From positions 1-64,000 of the forward strand of contig CANFDS010000001.1 of NCBI GenBank assembly GCA_947445525.1: a stretch of 64,000 nt of DNA, in the 5' to 3' direction. Every line of letters begins with the position of its first letter. Within the stretch, counting starts at the first letter, position 1. The translations under genes were made by a program, and so were the position numbers. The notes beneath the pieces are model-generated. The model ran no database searches, was not told the DNA's origin, and saw nothing but the letters and a program-made list of their open reading frames with translations. Origin of the DNA: Actinomycetota bacterium. Its GTDB lineage: Bacteria; Actinomycetota; Thermoleophilia; Gaiellales; Gaiellaceae. Below, in pieces: positions 36,398-45,642 of the stretch.

Positions 36398-37383
36398 GCC
36401 ATGCTCCGCGCGGACTCGCGCACGCTCGACACCGAGGCGAACGCGGCGGCCGGCTCGAAGCCGGAGTGGATCCCGCAGTGCTCGCAGCGGTGGTCGTTGC
36501 CGGGGCCGTAGTTGTCCCACTCGATGCCCTCGAGCAGCGCCTCGTACGTCGGGAAGATGCCGTCGGTGAGCAGGTAGCACGGTCCCTTCCAGCCATACGG
36601 GTTGCGCGTGATCGAGCCCCAGGGCGCGCACGGCAGCTTGCGCTCGCCCGTGAGGAAGTCCTGGTAGATCGGGGTGGCGAGCCAGCGGTAGCCCTTCTTC
36701 TTGACCTCGGCGCGGAGGGCGCGGAACTTCACCTCGTGCTCGTCGCGCGTCATCGTCATCTCGGGGTCGATCTGCGAGTACTGGTAGCCCGGTGCGACCA
36801 GCATGCCGTCGATGCCGATGTCGTCGGTGAGGTAGCGCATCATCTCGATGACGTCGCTGATCTCGGTCTCCTTGAAGATAGTCGTGTTGGTGGAGACGCG
36901 GAAGCCCTTCGCGCGCGCCTTCTTGATCGCGTCAACGGCGATGTCCCAGAGCCCCGGGTAGTCGCACACGTAGTCGTGGATCTCGCGCATGCCGTCGAGG
37001 TGAACGACGAAGGTGAGGCGCGGGTCGGGCTGGAAGATGTCGAGGAACTGCTCGAGGCGCAGCGCGTTGGTGCAGAGCTGGATGTTCTTGGGCATCTCGA
37101 GCATCGCGGCCACGACCTCTTCGATCCCCTTGAACACGAGTGGCTCGCCGCCGCAGATCGACACGACCGGAGCGGGGCACTGCACGGCGGAGTCGATCGT
37201 CTCCTCGACCGTCAGCTTCGCCTTGTTCGACTCGTACTCGCGGATCTTCCCGCAGCCGATGCACGCGATGTTGCAGGCGAGGGTCGGCTCGAGCATGAGC
37301 ACGAGCGGGTAGCGCTCGCCCTTGCGCTGCTGCTGGGCGACGTACTTGCCGATCTGAACGGTCGAGCGGAGGGGGAACTTCAT
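36379..37383 (-). CDS. hpnH: Hopanoid biosynthesis radical SAM protein
   Basis: LEPTLACNIACIGCGKIREYE (CxxxCxxC) radical SAM motif; adjacent to shc. Confidence 0.94.
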   Translation of the reverse strand: MKFPLRSTVQIGKYVAQQQRKGERYPLVLMLEPTLACNIACIGCGKIREYESNKAKLTVEETIDSAVQCPAPVVSICGGEPLVFKGIEEVVAAMLEMPKNIQLCTNALRLEQFLDIFQPDPRLTFVVHLDGMREIHDYVCDYPGLWDIAVDAIKKARAKGFRVSTNTTIFKETEISDVIEMMRYLTDDIGIDGMLVAPGYQYSQIDPEMTMTRDEHEVKFRALRAEVKKKGYRWLATPIYQDFLTGERKLPCAPWGSITRNPYGWKGPCYLLTDGIFPTYEALLEGIEWDNYGPGNDHRCEHCGIHSGFEPAAAFASVSSVRESARSMAWTLKG

Positions 37384-39170
37384 CTGGCGAGCCTTTCTCG
37401 AAGTCGGCCGAGTGCGAGCAAGGGGAACTGCAAACGATAGAGGTGATAGCGGATCATGAAGTCGAGCGGGAAGCCGGTGCCGGTGAAATGCTCTTCGTCC
37501 CAGTCGCCGTCGAGGCGCTGGGAGGTGATCAGGAAGTCGGCGGCGCGGCGGGCTGCGTCGCTTCGTTCCTCCCCTGCGGCAACGTAGCCTAGAAGAGCCC
37601 AGGCCGTCTGGCTAGGGGTCGGTGTGCCACGCCCTCTCCAGGAGCGATCCTGGTACGAGAGGACATCTTCGCCGAAACCGCCGCTGCCGTGCTGCACCGA
37701 GTCGAGCCAGGCCACCGCGCGGCGCACCGCCGGGTGGTCGTGCGGGACGCCGCAGGCCTCGAGCGCGGGCAGCGCGGCGCCGGTGCCGTAGACGTGGTTG
37801 ACGCCCCAGCGGCCGAACCACGAGCCGTCGTCCTCCTGCTCGGCGAGGACGTAGGCGAGGCCCCGGTCGACCGCGGGCTGATACTCCGGCAGCCCGCCCA
37901 GCGCCTCGAGCGCGTGCGCCGAGACGTCGACGCTGGGCGGGTCGATGACGGCGCCGAAGTCGAAGAAGGGGAGCTTGTACAGCCACTCGCTGGTGTTGTC
38001 GGCGTCGAACGCGCCCCAGCCGCCGTTGGCCGACTGCATGCCGACGACCCAGTCGAGGCCGCGCTGCACGGCGGCCTCGCCCACGCCGAGGTCGCGCAGG
38101 GCGAGCGCGATCACGGCGGTGTCGTCGACGTCGGGGTAGGAGTCGTTCTGGAACTCGAAGGCCCAGCCGCCGGGCGCGAGGTCGGGGCGGCGCACGGCCC
38201 AGTCGCCCTTGACGGTGACCTCCTCGGCGAGCAGCCAGTCGGCGGCGCGGCGCACCTGCGGGTGGTCGGCTGGGACGCCGCACGCGCGCAGGCCGAGCAG
38301 CGCGAGCGCCGTGTCCCACACCGGCGACTGGCAGGCCTCGGGGCGCAGACGGTCGCCGTCCTCGACGAGGAAGCCGCGCCAGCCCTCGACCGCCTTGGCG
38401 AACTGCGGGTCATCGAGCCCGTGGCCCCGGCAGGCCAGGAAGAGCAGGCCCCACACCCACGGCGGCTGGATGCCGCCCCAGCCGCCGTCGGCCTCCTGGC
38501 GGTCGCGGATCCACTTCTCGGCCGCGGCGAGCGCCCGCCGGCGCACGGGGCCAGGGGCCTTCGCCGGCTTCGACTGGCCAGGGCGCGCGCCGATGTCGGT
38601 GAGGTCGACGTCGATGCGGCGGAGTGGGCGCAGGGCCATCACCCCGGCGAGCGGCACGACGGTCTGGCGTGCCCAGCAGGCGAGGTTGTAGATCGAGAAC
38701 GGCGCGCTCGCCGGCAGCAGCACGAACTCGACGGGCACCGGCGGGATCCGCTGCCACGGCCACTGATCGAAGAGCGCGAGGAAGCACTTCGTGAAGACGC
38801 GCGCCTTGGGGATGCCGCCCAGCGCGTTGATCGCCTCACGCGTGCGGTCGCCCGGGTCGACGCCGACGATGCGCAGCGCGACGTAGGCCTCGACGGTGGT
38901 CGAGAGGTCGGCCGGGCCCTCGAACCAGATCGCCCAGGTGCCGTCGTCGCGCATCCGCGAAAGCAGCTCGTTGGCGATGCGGCCGTCGAGGTCGGGCGTG
39001 CGCAGGCCGAGGAAGTGATGCCAGAAGAGATGCTGGGCCGCCATCGTCACGTTGGACTCGAGCTCGCCGACCCACCAGCCGCCCTCCTGCTGGAGCTCGA
39101 GCAGGCGGTGGACACCGGCGGCGATGGCCGTGTCGATCCGTGCCAGCTGGTCGGCGGGAGTCGTCGTCAC
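37380..39170 (-). CDS. shc: Squalene-hopene cyclase
   Basis: DVDDTAV catalytic motif; QW repeats (QSANGGWGAFD, QEDDGSWFGRWGVNHVYGTG). Confidence 0.96.
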   Translation of the reverse strand: MTTTPADQLARIDTAIAAGVHRLLELQQEGGWWVGELESNVTMAAQHLFWHHFLGLRTPDLDGRIANELLSRMRDDGTWAIWFEGPADLSTTVEAYVALRIVGVDPGDRTREAINALGGIPKARVFTKCFLALFDQWPWQRIPPVPVEFVLLPASAPFSIYNLACWARQTVVPLAGVMALRPLRRIDVDLTDIGARPGQSKPAKAPGPVRRRALAAAEKWIRDRQEADGGWGGIQPPWVWGLLFLACRGHGLDDPQFAKAVEGWRGFLVEDGDRLRPEACQSPVWDTALALLGLRACGVPADHPQVRRAADWLLAEEVTVKGDWAVRRPDLAPGGWAFEFQNDSYPDVDDTAVIALALRDLGVGEAAVQRGLDWVVGMQSANGGWGAFDADNTSEWLYKLPFFDFGAVIDPPSVDVSAHALEALGGLPEYQPAVDRGLAYVLAEQEDDGSWFGRWGVNHVYGTGAALPALEACGVPHDHPAVRRAVAWLDSVQHGSGGFGEDVLSYQDRSWRGRGTPTPSQTAWALLGYVAAGEERSDAARRAADFLITSQRLDGDWDEEHFTGTGFPLDFMIRYHLYRLQFPLLALGRLRERLAR

Positions 39171-40426
39171 GCGAGATAGCTTGCCGCAACGCGACCGCTG
39201 ATGATTGCGCTCTCCATCGTGGCCGGCCAGCCGGTGGCCGTCCAGGCGCCCGCGCGGGCGACGTTGGGGCGCGCCGTGGCCGGGCCGAGCCGCCGTGCCG
39301 CCGAGCCCGGGCGGCACGCGAACGTAGCTCGCGGCTCGCGGCTGACCCGCGACCAGAGCAGCTCCGCCGGGCCCAGCCGCGACGTCAGCTCGCCCGCGAT
39401 CAGGTCGACGACGTTGCGGCCGCGCACGTCCAGCAGCTCGGGCACGCCGCTGGCGACGACCGTGAGGTACTGGCCGCGGGCGGGCGGGTGCCCGGTGATG
39501 CGGCCGCGGTCGAACACCCACTGGGCCGGACTGCCGATGAGCGCGGCGAGCGGCGGGCCGAGCAGCTCACGATCGAACTGGAGGTGGACGCTGACGATGG
39601 GCGAGTCCTCGAGGCCCGGGTCGGGCTCGCCGAGCAGGCGCGCGCCCTCGGCCGGCGGCAGGGCGACGACGAAGAGCTCGCCCGCGATGCGCTCGCCCGT
39701 GTCGAGCACGGCGGCGTCGGCGGCGTCGCCAACGGCCAGCTCGGCGACGCGGGCGCCGAGGCGCACCGTGACCCCGCGCGCGGCGAGCGCCTGCTGCGTC
39801 GCCGTGTGGTGGATAGCGCCGAGCGGCTGCACCGGCAGGACGAGGTCGCTGGCGCCGCGCGGACCGAGCAGGGCCGTCTTGACGGTGAAGATGCCGAGCG
39901 CGGCGCTGGCCTCGTCGGAGGGGAGGTTGAGGGCAGGACGCACGAAGACGTCCCAGAAGCGGTCGATCACGCGCGGGGCGGTGCCGAGCCGACGGAGGAC
40001 GGCGCCGAAGCTCTCGCCGTCGTGGGCGGCGGGGTCGAGCTTGCCGATGGCAAGCGAGGCGCGGGCCACCTGGACGCGCTCGCGGAAGGTGATGTGGCGG
40101 TAGCGCAGCAGCGCGAGCGGGCCGGCGCCGATCGCCGACATGCGGCCGTCCTCGTCGTACACGGGCATCCACAGCGGCCGCCGCTGGAGCGCCGCCGCCT
40201 GGCCGATCTCCTCGGCGAACGAGAGGTAGGCGGCGCAGCAGCCGAGCGCGACGTGCTGCCCGTTGTCGGGCGGCGGCGGCGGGTCGCCCTCGCGCTCCGG
40301 CAGCGTCTGCACGGCGCCGCCCAGCGTCGGCCGCGCCTCGAGCAGCGTCACCGTGTGCCCCTGCCTGACGAGCTCGAGCGCCGCGCTTGCGCCCGCGAGC
40401 CCGCCCCCGACGACCACGGCCCTCAC
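39167..40426 (-). CDS. hpnE: Hydroxysqualene dehydroxylase / squalene-associated FAD-dependent desaturase
   Basis: VRAVVVGGGLAGASAALELVRQGHTVTLLEARPTLGGAVQT; operon context. Confidence 0.92.
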   Translation of the reverse strand: MRAVVVGGGLAGASAALELVRQGHTVTLLEARPTLGGAVQTLPEREGDPPPPPDNGQHVALGCCAAYLSFAEEIGQAAALQRRPLWMPVYDEDGRMSAIGAGPLALLRYRHITFRERVQVARASLAIGKLDPAAHDGESFGAVLRRLGTAPRVIDRFWDVFVRPALNLPSDEASAALGIFTVKTALLGPRGASDLVLPVQPLGAIHHTATQQALAARGVTVRLGARVAELAVGDAADAAVLDTGERIAGELFVVALPPAEGARLLGEPDPGLEDSPIVSVHLQFDRELLGPPLAALIGSPAQWVFDRGRITGHPPARGQYLTVVASGVPELLDVRGRNVVDLIAGELTSRLGPAELLWSRVSREPRATFACRPGSAARRLGPATARPNVARAGAWTATGWPATMESAIISGRVAASYLA

Positions 40427-41250
40427 AGCGGCACGAACCCCCGGGCGACGATCCGCAGCTTCCGGGCGGTCGGCACGCGCGGCCGGGTGGTGAAGACGTC
40501 GTAGTCGGCCGCCTCGATCCGCTCGAGCACTGCCTCGTACAGCCCGGCGAAGGTCGAGACGCACGCCCGCGAGCGCCGGTCGAGGTGCGGCAGCAGCTCC
40601 AGCCCCTCGGCGAGATAGGCGCGGGCGCGCTCGCCCTGAAAGGCCATCAGCGCACGGAACGCCGGCGTGGCCCGCCCCGCGGCGAGATCGTCCTCGCTGA
40701 CGCCGAACGCCGCCAGCTCGTCCTGCGGCAGGTAGACGCGGCCGAGCGACCAGTCCTCGGCGACGTCGCGCATGATGTTGATCAGCTGCAGCGCGATGCC
40801 TAGCGTCTCGGCGAGTGCGGGCTCGTCGGCGCCGTAGACGGGGATGCAGGCGACGCCGACGGCGCCCGCGACCTTGCGGCAGTAGCCGACGAGCTCGCCG
40901 ATGTCGGCGTAGCGCTGCTGCTCCAGGTCCTGGAGGCCGCCGTCGCAGAGCGCGGCGAGCGCGTCGGTCGGGATGGTGTAGCGGGCGCGGGCGTCGCCGA
41001 GGGCGATCCACATCGCGCTGTCGGGCGGCGCGGGCGCGTGCAGGGCGGTGCGCAGCTCCTCCAGCTGGCGGCGCTTCTCGGGGGGCGGGTCGTCGCCGTC
41101 GGCGATGTCGTCGGTGAGCCGCGCGTAGGCGTAGATCGCGGCGATCGCGCGGCGCTTCGGCTTCGGCAGCACCATGATCCCGAAGGCGAAGTTCTTGGCA
41201 CGCTCGCGCGTCAGCCGCTCGACCTCCGCGTACGCCTCCTCGACGTTCAC
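40423..41250 (-). CDS. hpnD: Presqualene diphosphate synthase
   Basis: Squalene/phytoene synthase motifs YAYARLTDDIADGDD, LINIMRDVAEDWSLGRVYLPQDEL. Confidence 0.92.
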   Translation of the reverse strand: MNVEEAYAEVERLTRERAKNFAFGIMVLPKPKRRAIAAIYAYARLTDDIADGDDPPPEKRRQLEELRTALHAPAPPDSAMWIALGDARARYTIPTDALAALCDGGLQDLEQQRYADIGELVGYCRKVAGAVGVACIPVYGADEPALAETLGIALQLINIMRDVAEDWSLGRVYLPQDELAAFGVSEDDLAAGRATPAFRALMAFQGERARAYLAEGLELLPHLDRRSRACVSTFAGLYEAVLERIEAADYDVFTTRPRVPTARKLRIVARGFVPL

Positions 41251-42053
41251 GAGACCACTGCTCGCACGGCGGCACGGGCGAGCCGCGCCTTCGACGGCCG
41301 CGGCCGCTGCGTGAAGATGTCCCAGCCGGCCTCGTCGAGGGCGTCCAGTGCGGCGAGGCCACCCCCCGCGAACAGGCCGATCGCCCGGCCCAGCCGCCCG
41401 CCGATGCCGCGCCGCAGCGCCTCGCCACCGGCGAGCAGCCCGCGCGCCCGCGCCGCCTCGAACTCGAGCAGCGCGCGCAGCGCCGGGCTCGGCCGGTCGA
41501 GGGCCGTCACGCCGAAGCGGCGGATCTCCTCGGCGGGCAGGTAGACGCGGCCGAGCTCGAGGTCGCGCGGCACGTCCTGCAGGAAGTTGACGAGCTGGAG
41601 CCCGGTGCACACGTCGTCGCTGGCCGCGAGCAGCGCCATCTCCCCCGCCTTGCCGACGACGCCCAGCACTAGCCGCCCGACCGGGTCGGCCGACAGCGTG
41701 CAGTACTGCTTGACATCGGCCCACGTCTCGTAGGCGGCGACACGCTGGTCCTGGCGGTTGCACTCGATCAGGCGCCAGAACGGGTCGCGGTCGAGCCGAC
41801 AGGCCTGGATCGTCGGCTGCAGCTGCGCCATGACCTGCCAGCTGGGAGTGCCGTCGTAGCAGGCGTCGAGCTCGCGCTCCAGCCCGTCGAGCAGTGCCAG
41901 CCGGTCGCCCCCGGCCTCGTCCCCGAGCATGTCGACGAGCCGACAGAAGCCGTAGACGGCGCGCAGGTGCGGCCGGACGGCGCGCGGGAACAGCACCGAC
42001 GCGATCGGGAAGTTCTCGGTCTCGGCGCGGCTGGCGACCTCGGCAGGATCCAC
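41247..42053 (-). CDS. hpnC: Hydroxysqualene synthase
   Basis: ENFPIASVLFPRAVRPHLRAVYGFCRLVDMLGDE, LVNFLQDVPRDLELGRVYLPAEE. Confidence 0.9.
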   Translation of the reverse strand: MDPAEVASRAETENFPIASVLFPRAVRPHLRAVYGFCRLVDMLGDEAGGDRLALLDGLERELDACYDGTPSWQVMAQLQPTIQACRLDRDPFWRLIECNRQDQRVAAYETWADVKQYCTLSADPVGRLVLGVVGKAGEMALLAASDDVCTGLQLVNFLQDVPRDLELGRVYLPAEEIRRFGVTALDRPSPALRALLEFEAARARGLLAGGEALRRGIGGRLGRAIGLFAGGGLAALDALDEAGWDIFTQRPRPSKARLARAAVRAVVS

Positions 42054-42085
42054 CGCGACAGGATCCCTGTCGGCCCGGACGCCCG

Positions 42086-42889
42086 TCAAAGAGGTTTCCG
42101 CAGCAACGTGACGTCCTGCACCGGGTTGCCCCGGGCGCCCTGGGGCACGAAGTCGACGACCTCGAAGCCACGCGCCAGCCGCTGCCGGACTGCCTGCTCC
42201 GGGTGGAACGTCGTGCACCAGTTGGAGCCGGCGACGGCGCCGCGGCGCACCACCGTGTGGCCGGCCAGGAACGCGACGCGTTCCGGCTCGTTCAGCCGGT
42301 GGAGGTACGCCCCGCCGTGCGTCGAGACGACCAGGTGGCCGCCGGGCCGCAGGATCCGCCACATCTCCTTCATCCAGGCCGCCTCGAGCTCGACGGGCAT
42401 GTGCGTGAACACCGAGAATGCGTACACCAGGCCGAACTTCCCGTGCTCGTACGCCAGCGGCGGCTCCAGGCCGTTCACGGCGAAGCGCGCGAACGGCAGG
42501 CCCTTGCTGCACCACTCGACGAGCTTCGGGTTGACGTCAGAGCCGTGCACCTCGACCCCTAGCTCGTGCCAGCGCCGGATGACGCGGCCGCAGCCGCAGC
42601 CGAAGTCGAGAATCGGCGCGCCGGCGGCGATGTCCACGCCGTGGCGGCGCAGCAGCTCGAGCAGCGAGGACGAGGCGGCAGCACCGCTCTCGAAGTACCA
42701 GTCGGGGTCGCACTCGTTGGTGACGAGGAAGAGCAGGCGCGGCGGCGGCACGGGCAGCCCGTCGCCGGGCTCGCGATCGGAGCCGACGGCGCGTAGCCGC
42801 GCCCGGGCGTAGAGGAGGTCGCCGTACAGCCACACGAGCAGGGGCAGCAGCCCGAGCGGCTCGGCGAGCCGTGCGACAAGTGCCCTCAC
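42086..42889 (-). CDS. Class I SAM-dependent methyltransferase
   Basis: ILDFGCGCGRVIRRW motif I, FGLVYAFSVFTHMP, MWRILRPGGHLVVSTHG; start site uncertain. Confidence 0.85.
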   Translation of the reverse strand: MRALVARLAEPLGLLPLLVWLYGDLLYARARLRAVGSDREPGDGLPVPPPRLLFLVTNECDPDWYFESGAAASSSLLELLRRHGVDIAAGAPILDFGCGCGRVIRRWHELGVEVHGSDVNPKLVEWCSKGLPFARFAVNGLEPPLAYEHGKFGLVYAFSVFTHMPVELEAAWMKEMWRILRPGGHLVVSTHGGAYLHRLNEPERVAFLAGHTVVRRGAVAGSNWCTTFHPEQAVRQRLARGFEVVDFVPQGARGNPVQDVTLLRKPL

Positions 42890-42969
42890 GCGCTTCCCCG
42901 GTGTCACGCGAGGGAGAGTAACCGTGACAAGCCGCGCGCGTGAGATCTCGTGGTGGCTAGGCTGCTTCC

Positions 42970-43251
42970 ATGCGCGCACTCTGGAACGGAGCAGTCCTCG
43001 CCGAGAGCGACGATACCGTCGTCGTCGAAGGCAATCACTACTTCCCGGCGGACTCGATCCGGCCGGAGCACTTCCGCCCCAGCGACCACCACACGGTGTG
43101 CGGCTGGAAGGGCACCTGCTCGTACTACGACGTCGTCGTCGGCGACGCCGTCAACGCCAACGCCGCCTGGTACTACCCCGAGACGAAGCCCGAGGCCGAC
43201 AACGTGCGCGGCCGGGTCGCGTTCTGGCACGGCGTGCAGGTCGAGGCGTAG
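42970..43251 (+). CDS. DUF427 domain protein
   Basis: MRALWNGAVLAESDDTVVVEGNHYFP...CGWKGTCSYYDVVV...AWYYPETKPEADNVRGRVAFW. Confidence 0.9.
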   Translation: MRALWNGAVLAESDDTVVVEGNHYFPADSIRPEHFRPSDHHTVCGWKGTCSYYDVVVGDAVNANAAWYYPETKPEADNVRGRVAFWHGVQVEA

Positions 43252-43298
43252 CGGCAACGCCGACGCAGCCGGCGCCGCGCAGATAGAGTGAGAGATCT

Positions 43299-43448
43299 AT
43301 GGCACGTGGAGATCGCAAAACCGTTCGCTGGGCGAACGACCGTCAGAAGAAGAAGAAGGAGCGCGAGAAGAAGAAGCTCGCCCCCTTCCTCACCAAGGTC
43401 ACCAAGGCCGTCAAGGCCGTCAAGGCCAAGCCTGCCGCCAAGCGGTAG
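43299..43448 (+). CDS. Very basic Lys-rich 49-aa protein
   Basis: MARGDRKTVRWANDRQKKKKEREKKKLAPFLTKVTKAVKAVKAKPAAKR; purine-rich region upstream; below the ORF-track length cutoff. Confidence 0.6.
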   Translation: MARGDRKTVRWANDRQKKKKEREKKKLAPFLTKVTKAVKAVKAKPAAKR

Positions 43449-43463
43449 CAGCGTGTCGCGCTG

Positions 43464-44195
43464 CTAGCGGTCTCGCTCCGAAGCAGCCTCGACATCCGGC
43501 TCGGCGTCCAGCTCGGCGACCCACTTCGCGTGGTGCTCGCGGGCCCAGTCCTCGCGCACCATCCCCAGCGTGATGCCCCGCAGCGCGTGGCGCGTGCGCG
43601 GGTAGATCACGGCGAGGTAGAGGTGCCCGACGAGCACGACGAGTGAGACGTACATCAGCGCGTCGTGCAGGAAGACGGTGCCGGCGAGGCGGAACGCATG
43701 GTCGCGCTCGCCGAGCCACAGCAGCGCGCCCGAGAGGGCGAAGAGGAAGGCGAAGGCGGCGGTGAGAATGACGTTGATCTTCTGGCCGGCGTTGAAGCGG
43801 CCCTGCGGGGCGCGGAGGTTGCCGCGCAGAAAGCGGCGGTCGTCGGCGTCGAAGGTGTCGACCTCACGGGCGGCCCGGACGACCGCCCGCCGGTTGCCGA
43901 GAACGGCGACGAGGATCATCGCCACGGCCCAGGCGACGGCAGTCCACCAGTGGACGTCCTTGACGAACGGCCGGCGGCCGACCGCGCTCGAGAGCGGCGG
44001 CAGGTAGAGGACGAGCCCCGAGCCGAGCAGGACGAAGAACGCGGCGGCGTGCACCCAGTGCAGCGAGCGCTCGGTGCGGGTGAAGCGGCGGACGTAGCGG
44101 CGGCCGGTCGCCGGGCCGGTCGCCGATCCGGCCGCCTGCGGTGCCGGCGCAGTGCCGGGCACGTGGCCGGCCGCGGAGCCGGTCGCGATGCTCAT
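43464..44195 (-). CDS. Cytochrome b561/formate dehydrogenase gamma-like membrane cytochrome b
   Basis: RFTRTERSLHWVHAAAFFVLLGSG..., FNAGQKINVI, FLHDALMYVSLVVLVGHLYLAV. Confidence 0.88.
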   Translation of the reverse strand: MSIATGSAAGHVPGTAPAPQAAGSATGPATGRRYVRRFTRTERSLHWVHAAAFFVLLGSGLVLYLPPLSSAVGRRPFVKDVHWWTAVAWAVAMILVAVLGNRRAVVRAAREVDTFDADDRRFLRGNLRAPQGRFNAGQKINVILTAAFAFLFALSGALLWLGERDHAFRLAGTVFLHDALMYVSLVVLVGHLYLAVIYPRTRHALRGITLGMVREDWAREHHAKWVAELDAEPDVEAASERDR

Positions 44196-44899
44196 GCGCC
44201 GTTCGACCGGCCGATCCAGGCGTCGCGGTCGTAGCCGCGCTGCTCCCAGTAGCCGTCCTTGGGCTGCGCAACGAGGTCGATCTGCTCGACCCACTTGACG
44301 CTCTTGTAGCCGTACATCCTGGGGATCACGAGGCGCAGGGGTGCGCCGTGCTGTCGCGGTACGGGGCGGCCGTCCATCTCGTAGGCCAGCAGCACGTCGG
44401 GCAGCGCGGCCTGCTTGCAGGTGAGCGAGTCCTCGTAGGGCAGCTCCGATGAGACGAAGTTGAGCGCGGTCGCCGTCGCAGCCGGCCGGGCGTGCTTCAG
44501 CACGTCATCGATACGGACGCCGGCCCAGGTCACGTTCCTGACAATCCAGCCGGTGACGCAGTAGAAGTCGGAGACCTGCTGCACGCGCGGGAGGTCGCGC
44601 ACGTCGTCGTAGGAGAGGGAGAGCGGCTTCTCGACGAGACCGCCGACGGTGAGCCGCCAGGTCGCCGGATCGAAGCGCGGCATCGTCGAGGCGACCGTGT
44701 AGATGCGCCAGCCCGACGACGGGACGACGCCGGCCAGGCCGAGGTTGTCGGTGAGCGGCCGGGTCACCTTGCTCGTGGCACGCGAGAGCGCGCCACCGGC
44801 GAACAGGGTGCCGACGCCCGCGGCGACGATGCCGACGAAGGCGCCGCGACCGAGGCGGCGCTGACCGAGGTTCTCGCGAGGCTGCTCTGGCATTGCCAT
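44192..44899 (-). CDS. Sulfite-oxidase-family molybdopterin oxidoreductase, probable Tat signal
   Basis: QQRSDFYCVTGW-type MoCo Cys region (QVSDFYCVTGWIVRNVTWAGVRIDDVL), GAPLRLVIPRMYGYKSVKWVEQI; N-terminal RRLGRGAFVG. Confidence 0.9.
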   Translation of the reverse strand: MAMPEQPRENLGQRRLGRGAFVGIVAAGVGTLFAGGALSRATSKVTRPLTDNLGLAGVVPSSGWRIYTVASTMPRFDPATWRLTVGGLVEKPLSLSYDDVRDLPRVQQVSDFYCVTGWIVRNVTWAGVRIDDVLKHARPAATATALNFVSSELPYEDSLTCKQAALPDVLLAYEMDGRPVPRQHGAPLRLVIPRMYGYKSVKWVEQIDLVAQPKDGYWEQRGYDRDAWIGRSNGA

Positions 44900-44979
44900 G
44901 CAGTCGTTGTAGCACCGTCGGCCCCGCCGGCGGCGGCCGCGACGGGGCATTTGAGGCACTCGTAAGGCGCGCGTCAGCG

Positions 44980-45327
44980 CTACTCCCGACCGAGCACGAT
45001 GTCGATGCCCGCGAGCACGAGAGTCAGGTCGGACGCAGAGAGGTGGCCGGCCCGCTCGCCGAGGTACGCGCGGTCGACTGCGGTGATCTGCGAGACGTTG
45101 GCGACCGAGTCGCGGGGAAGGCCTGTCTGCTTCGCAGTGAGGAAGACGTTGCCGGGCGCGGCGGCCCAGCGCATCGTGCTCGTCAGCGGCACGACCACAG
45201 CGGTAGCGAGCCTGCTCGCGTTGAACGCCTCGCCCTGAACGACCACGACGGGCCTGCGGAAGCCAGGGCCAGAGCCGGCCGGGTCGGGGAGCGAGGCCCA
45301 GAGGACATCGCCCTGGGCAACTACCAC
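44980..45327 (-). CDS. MazF/PemK-type endoribonuclease toxin
   Basis: VAQGDVLWASLPD...FRRPVVVVQGEAFNASRLATAVVVPLTSTM...LPRDSVANVSQITAVDR. Confidence 0.88.
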   Translation of the reverse strand: MVVAQGDVLWASLPDPAGSGPGFRRPVVVVQGEAFNASRLATAVVVPLTSTMRWAAAPGNVFLTAKQTGLPRDSVANVSQITAVDRAYLGERAGHLSASDLTLVLAGIDIVLGRE

Positions 45328-45560
45328 TCGCTGCGCCCGAGCGTGCCGTGTGCCGCCGCCGCGAGCCACTCGTCGACGCCGTCCCGCGCTACGTCGTCGG
45401 CGACCTGGTTCAGGGCCGCAGTCACCGCGCCAGGCTCTCGTCGAGCCACGTACTCCGCGAGCGCCTCCCGGTAGACCTGGCTGCGCGACTTGCCGAGCCG
45501 CTGCGCGAGCTCCTCCGCCTGCGCAAACAGCGCGTCAGGGATCGAGACCGCAGTTTTCAT
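45321..45560 (-). CDS. Ribbon-helix-helix antitoxin
   Basis: MKTAVSIPDALFAQAEELAQRLGKSRSQVYREALAEYVARR; overlaps toxin start by 7 nt. Confidence 0.88.
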   Translation of the reverse strand: MKTAVSIPDALFAQAEELAQRLGKSRSQVYREALAEYVARREPGAVTAALNQVADDVARDGVDEWLAAAAHGTLGRSEW

Positions 45561-45642
45561 ACCCGGAGTATAACCCGGCCGCGTAAGCGACTTCGTGCCG
45601 GCGGCGTGCCGGAACTGCGCCAGCTCGACGCGGCCGCCGCCC

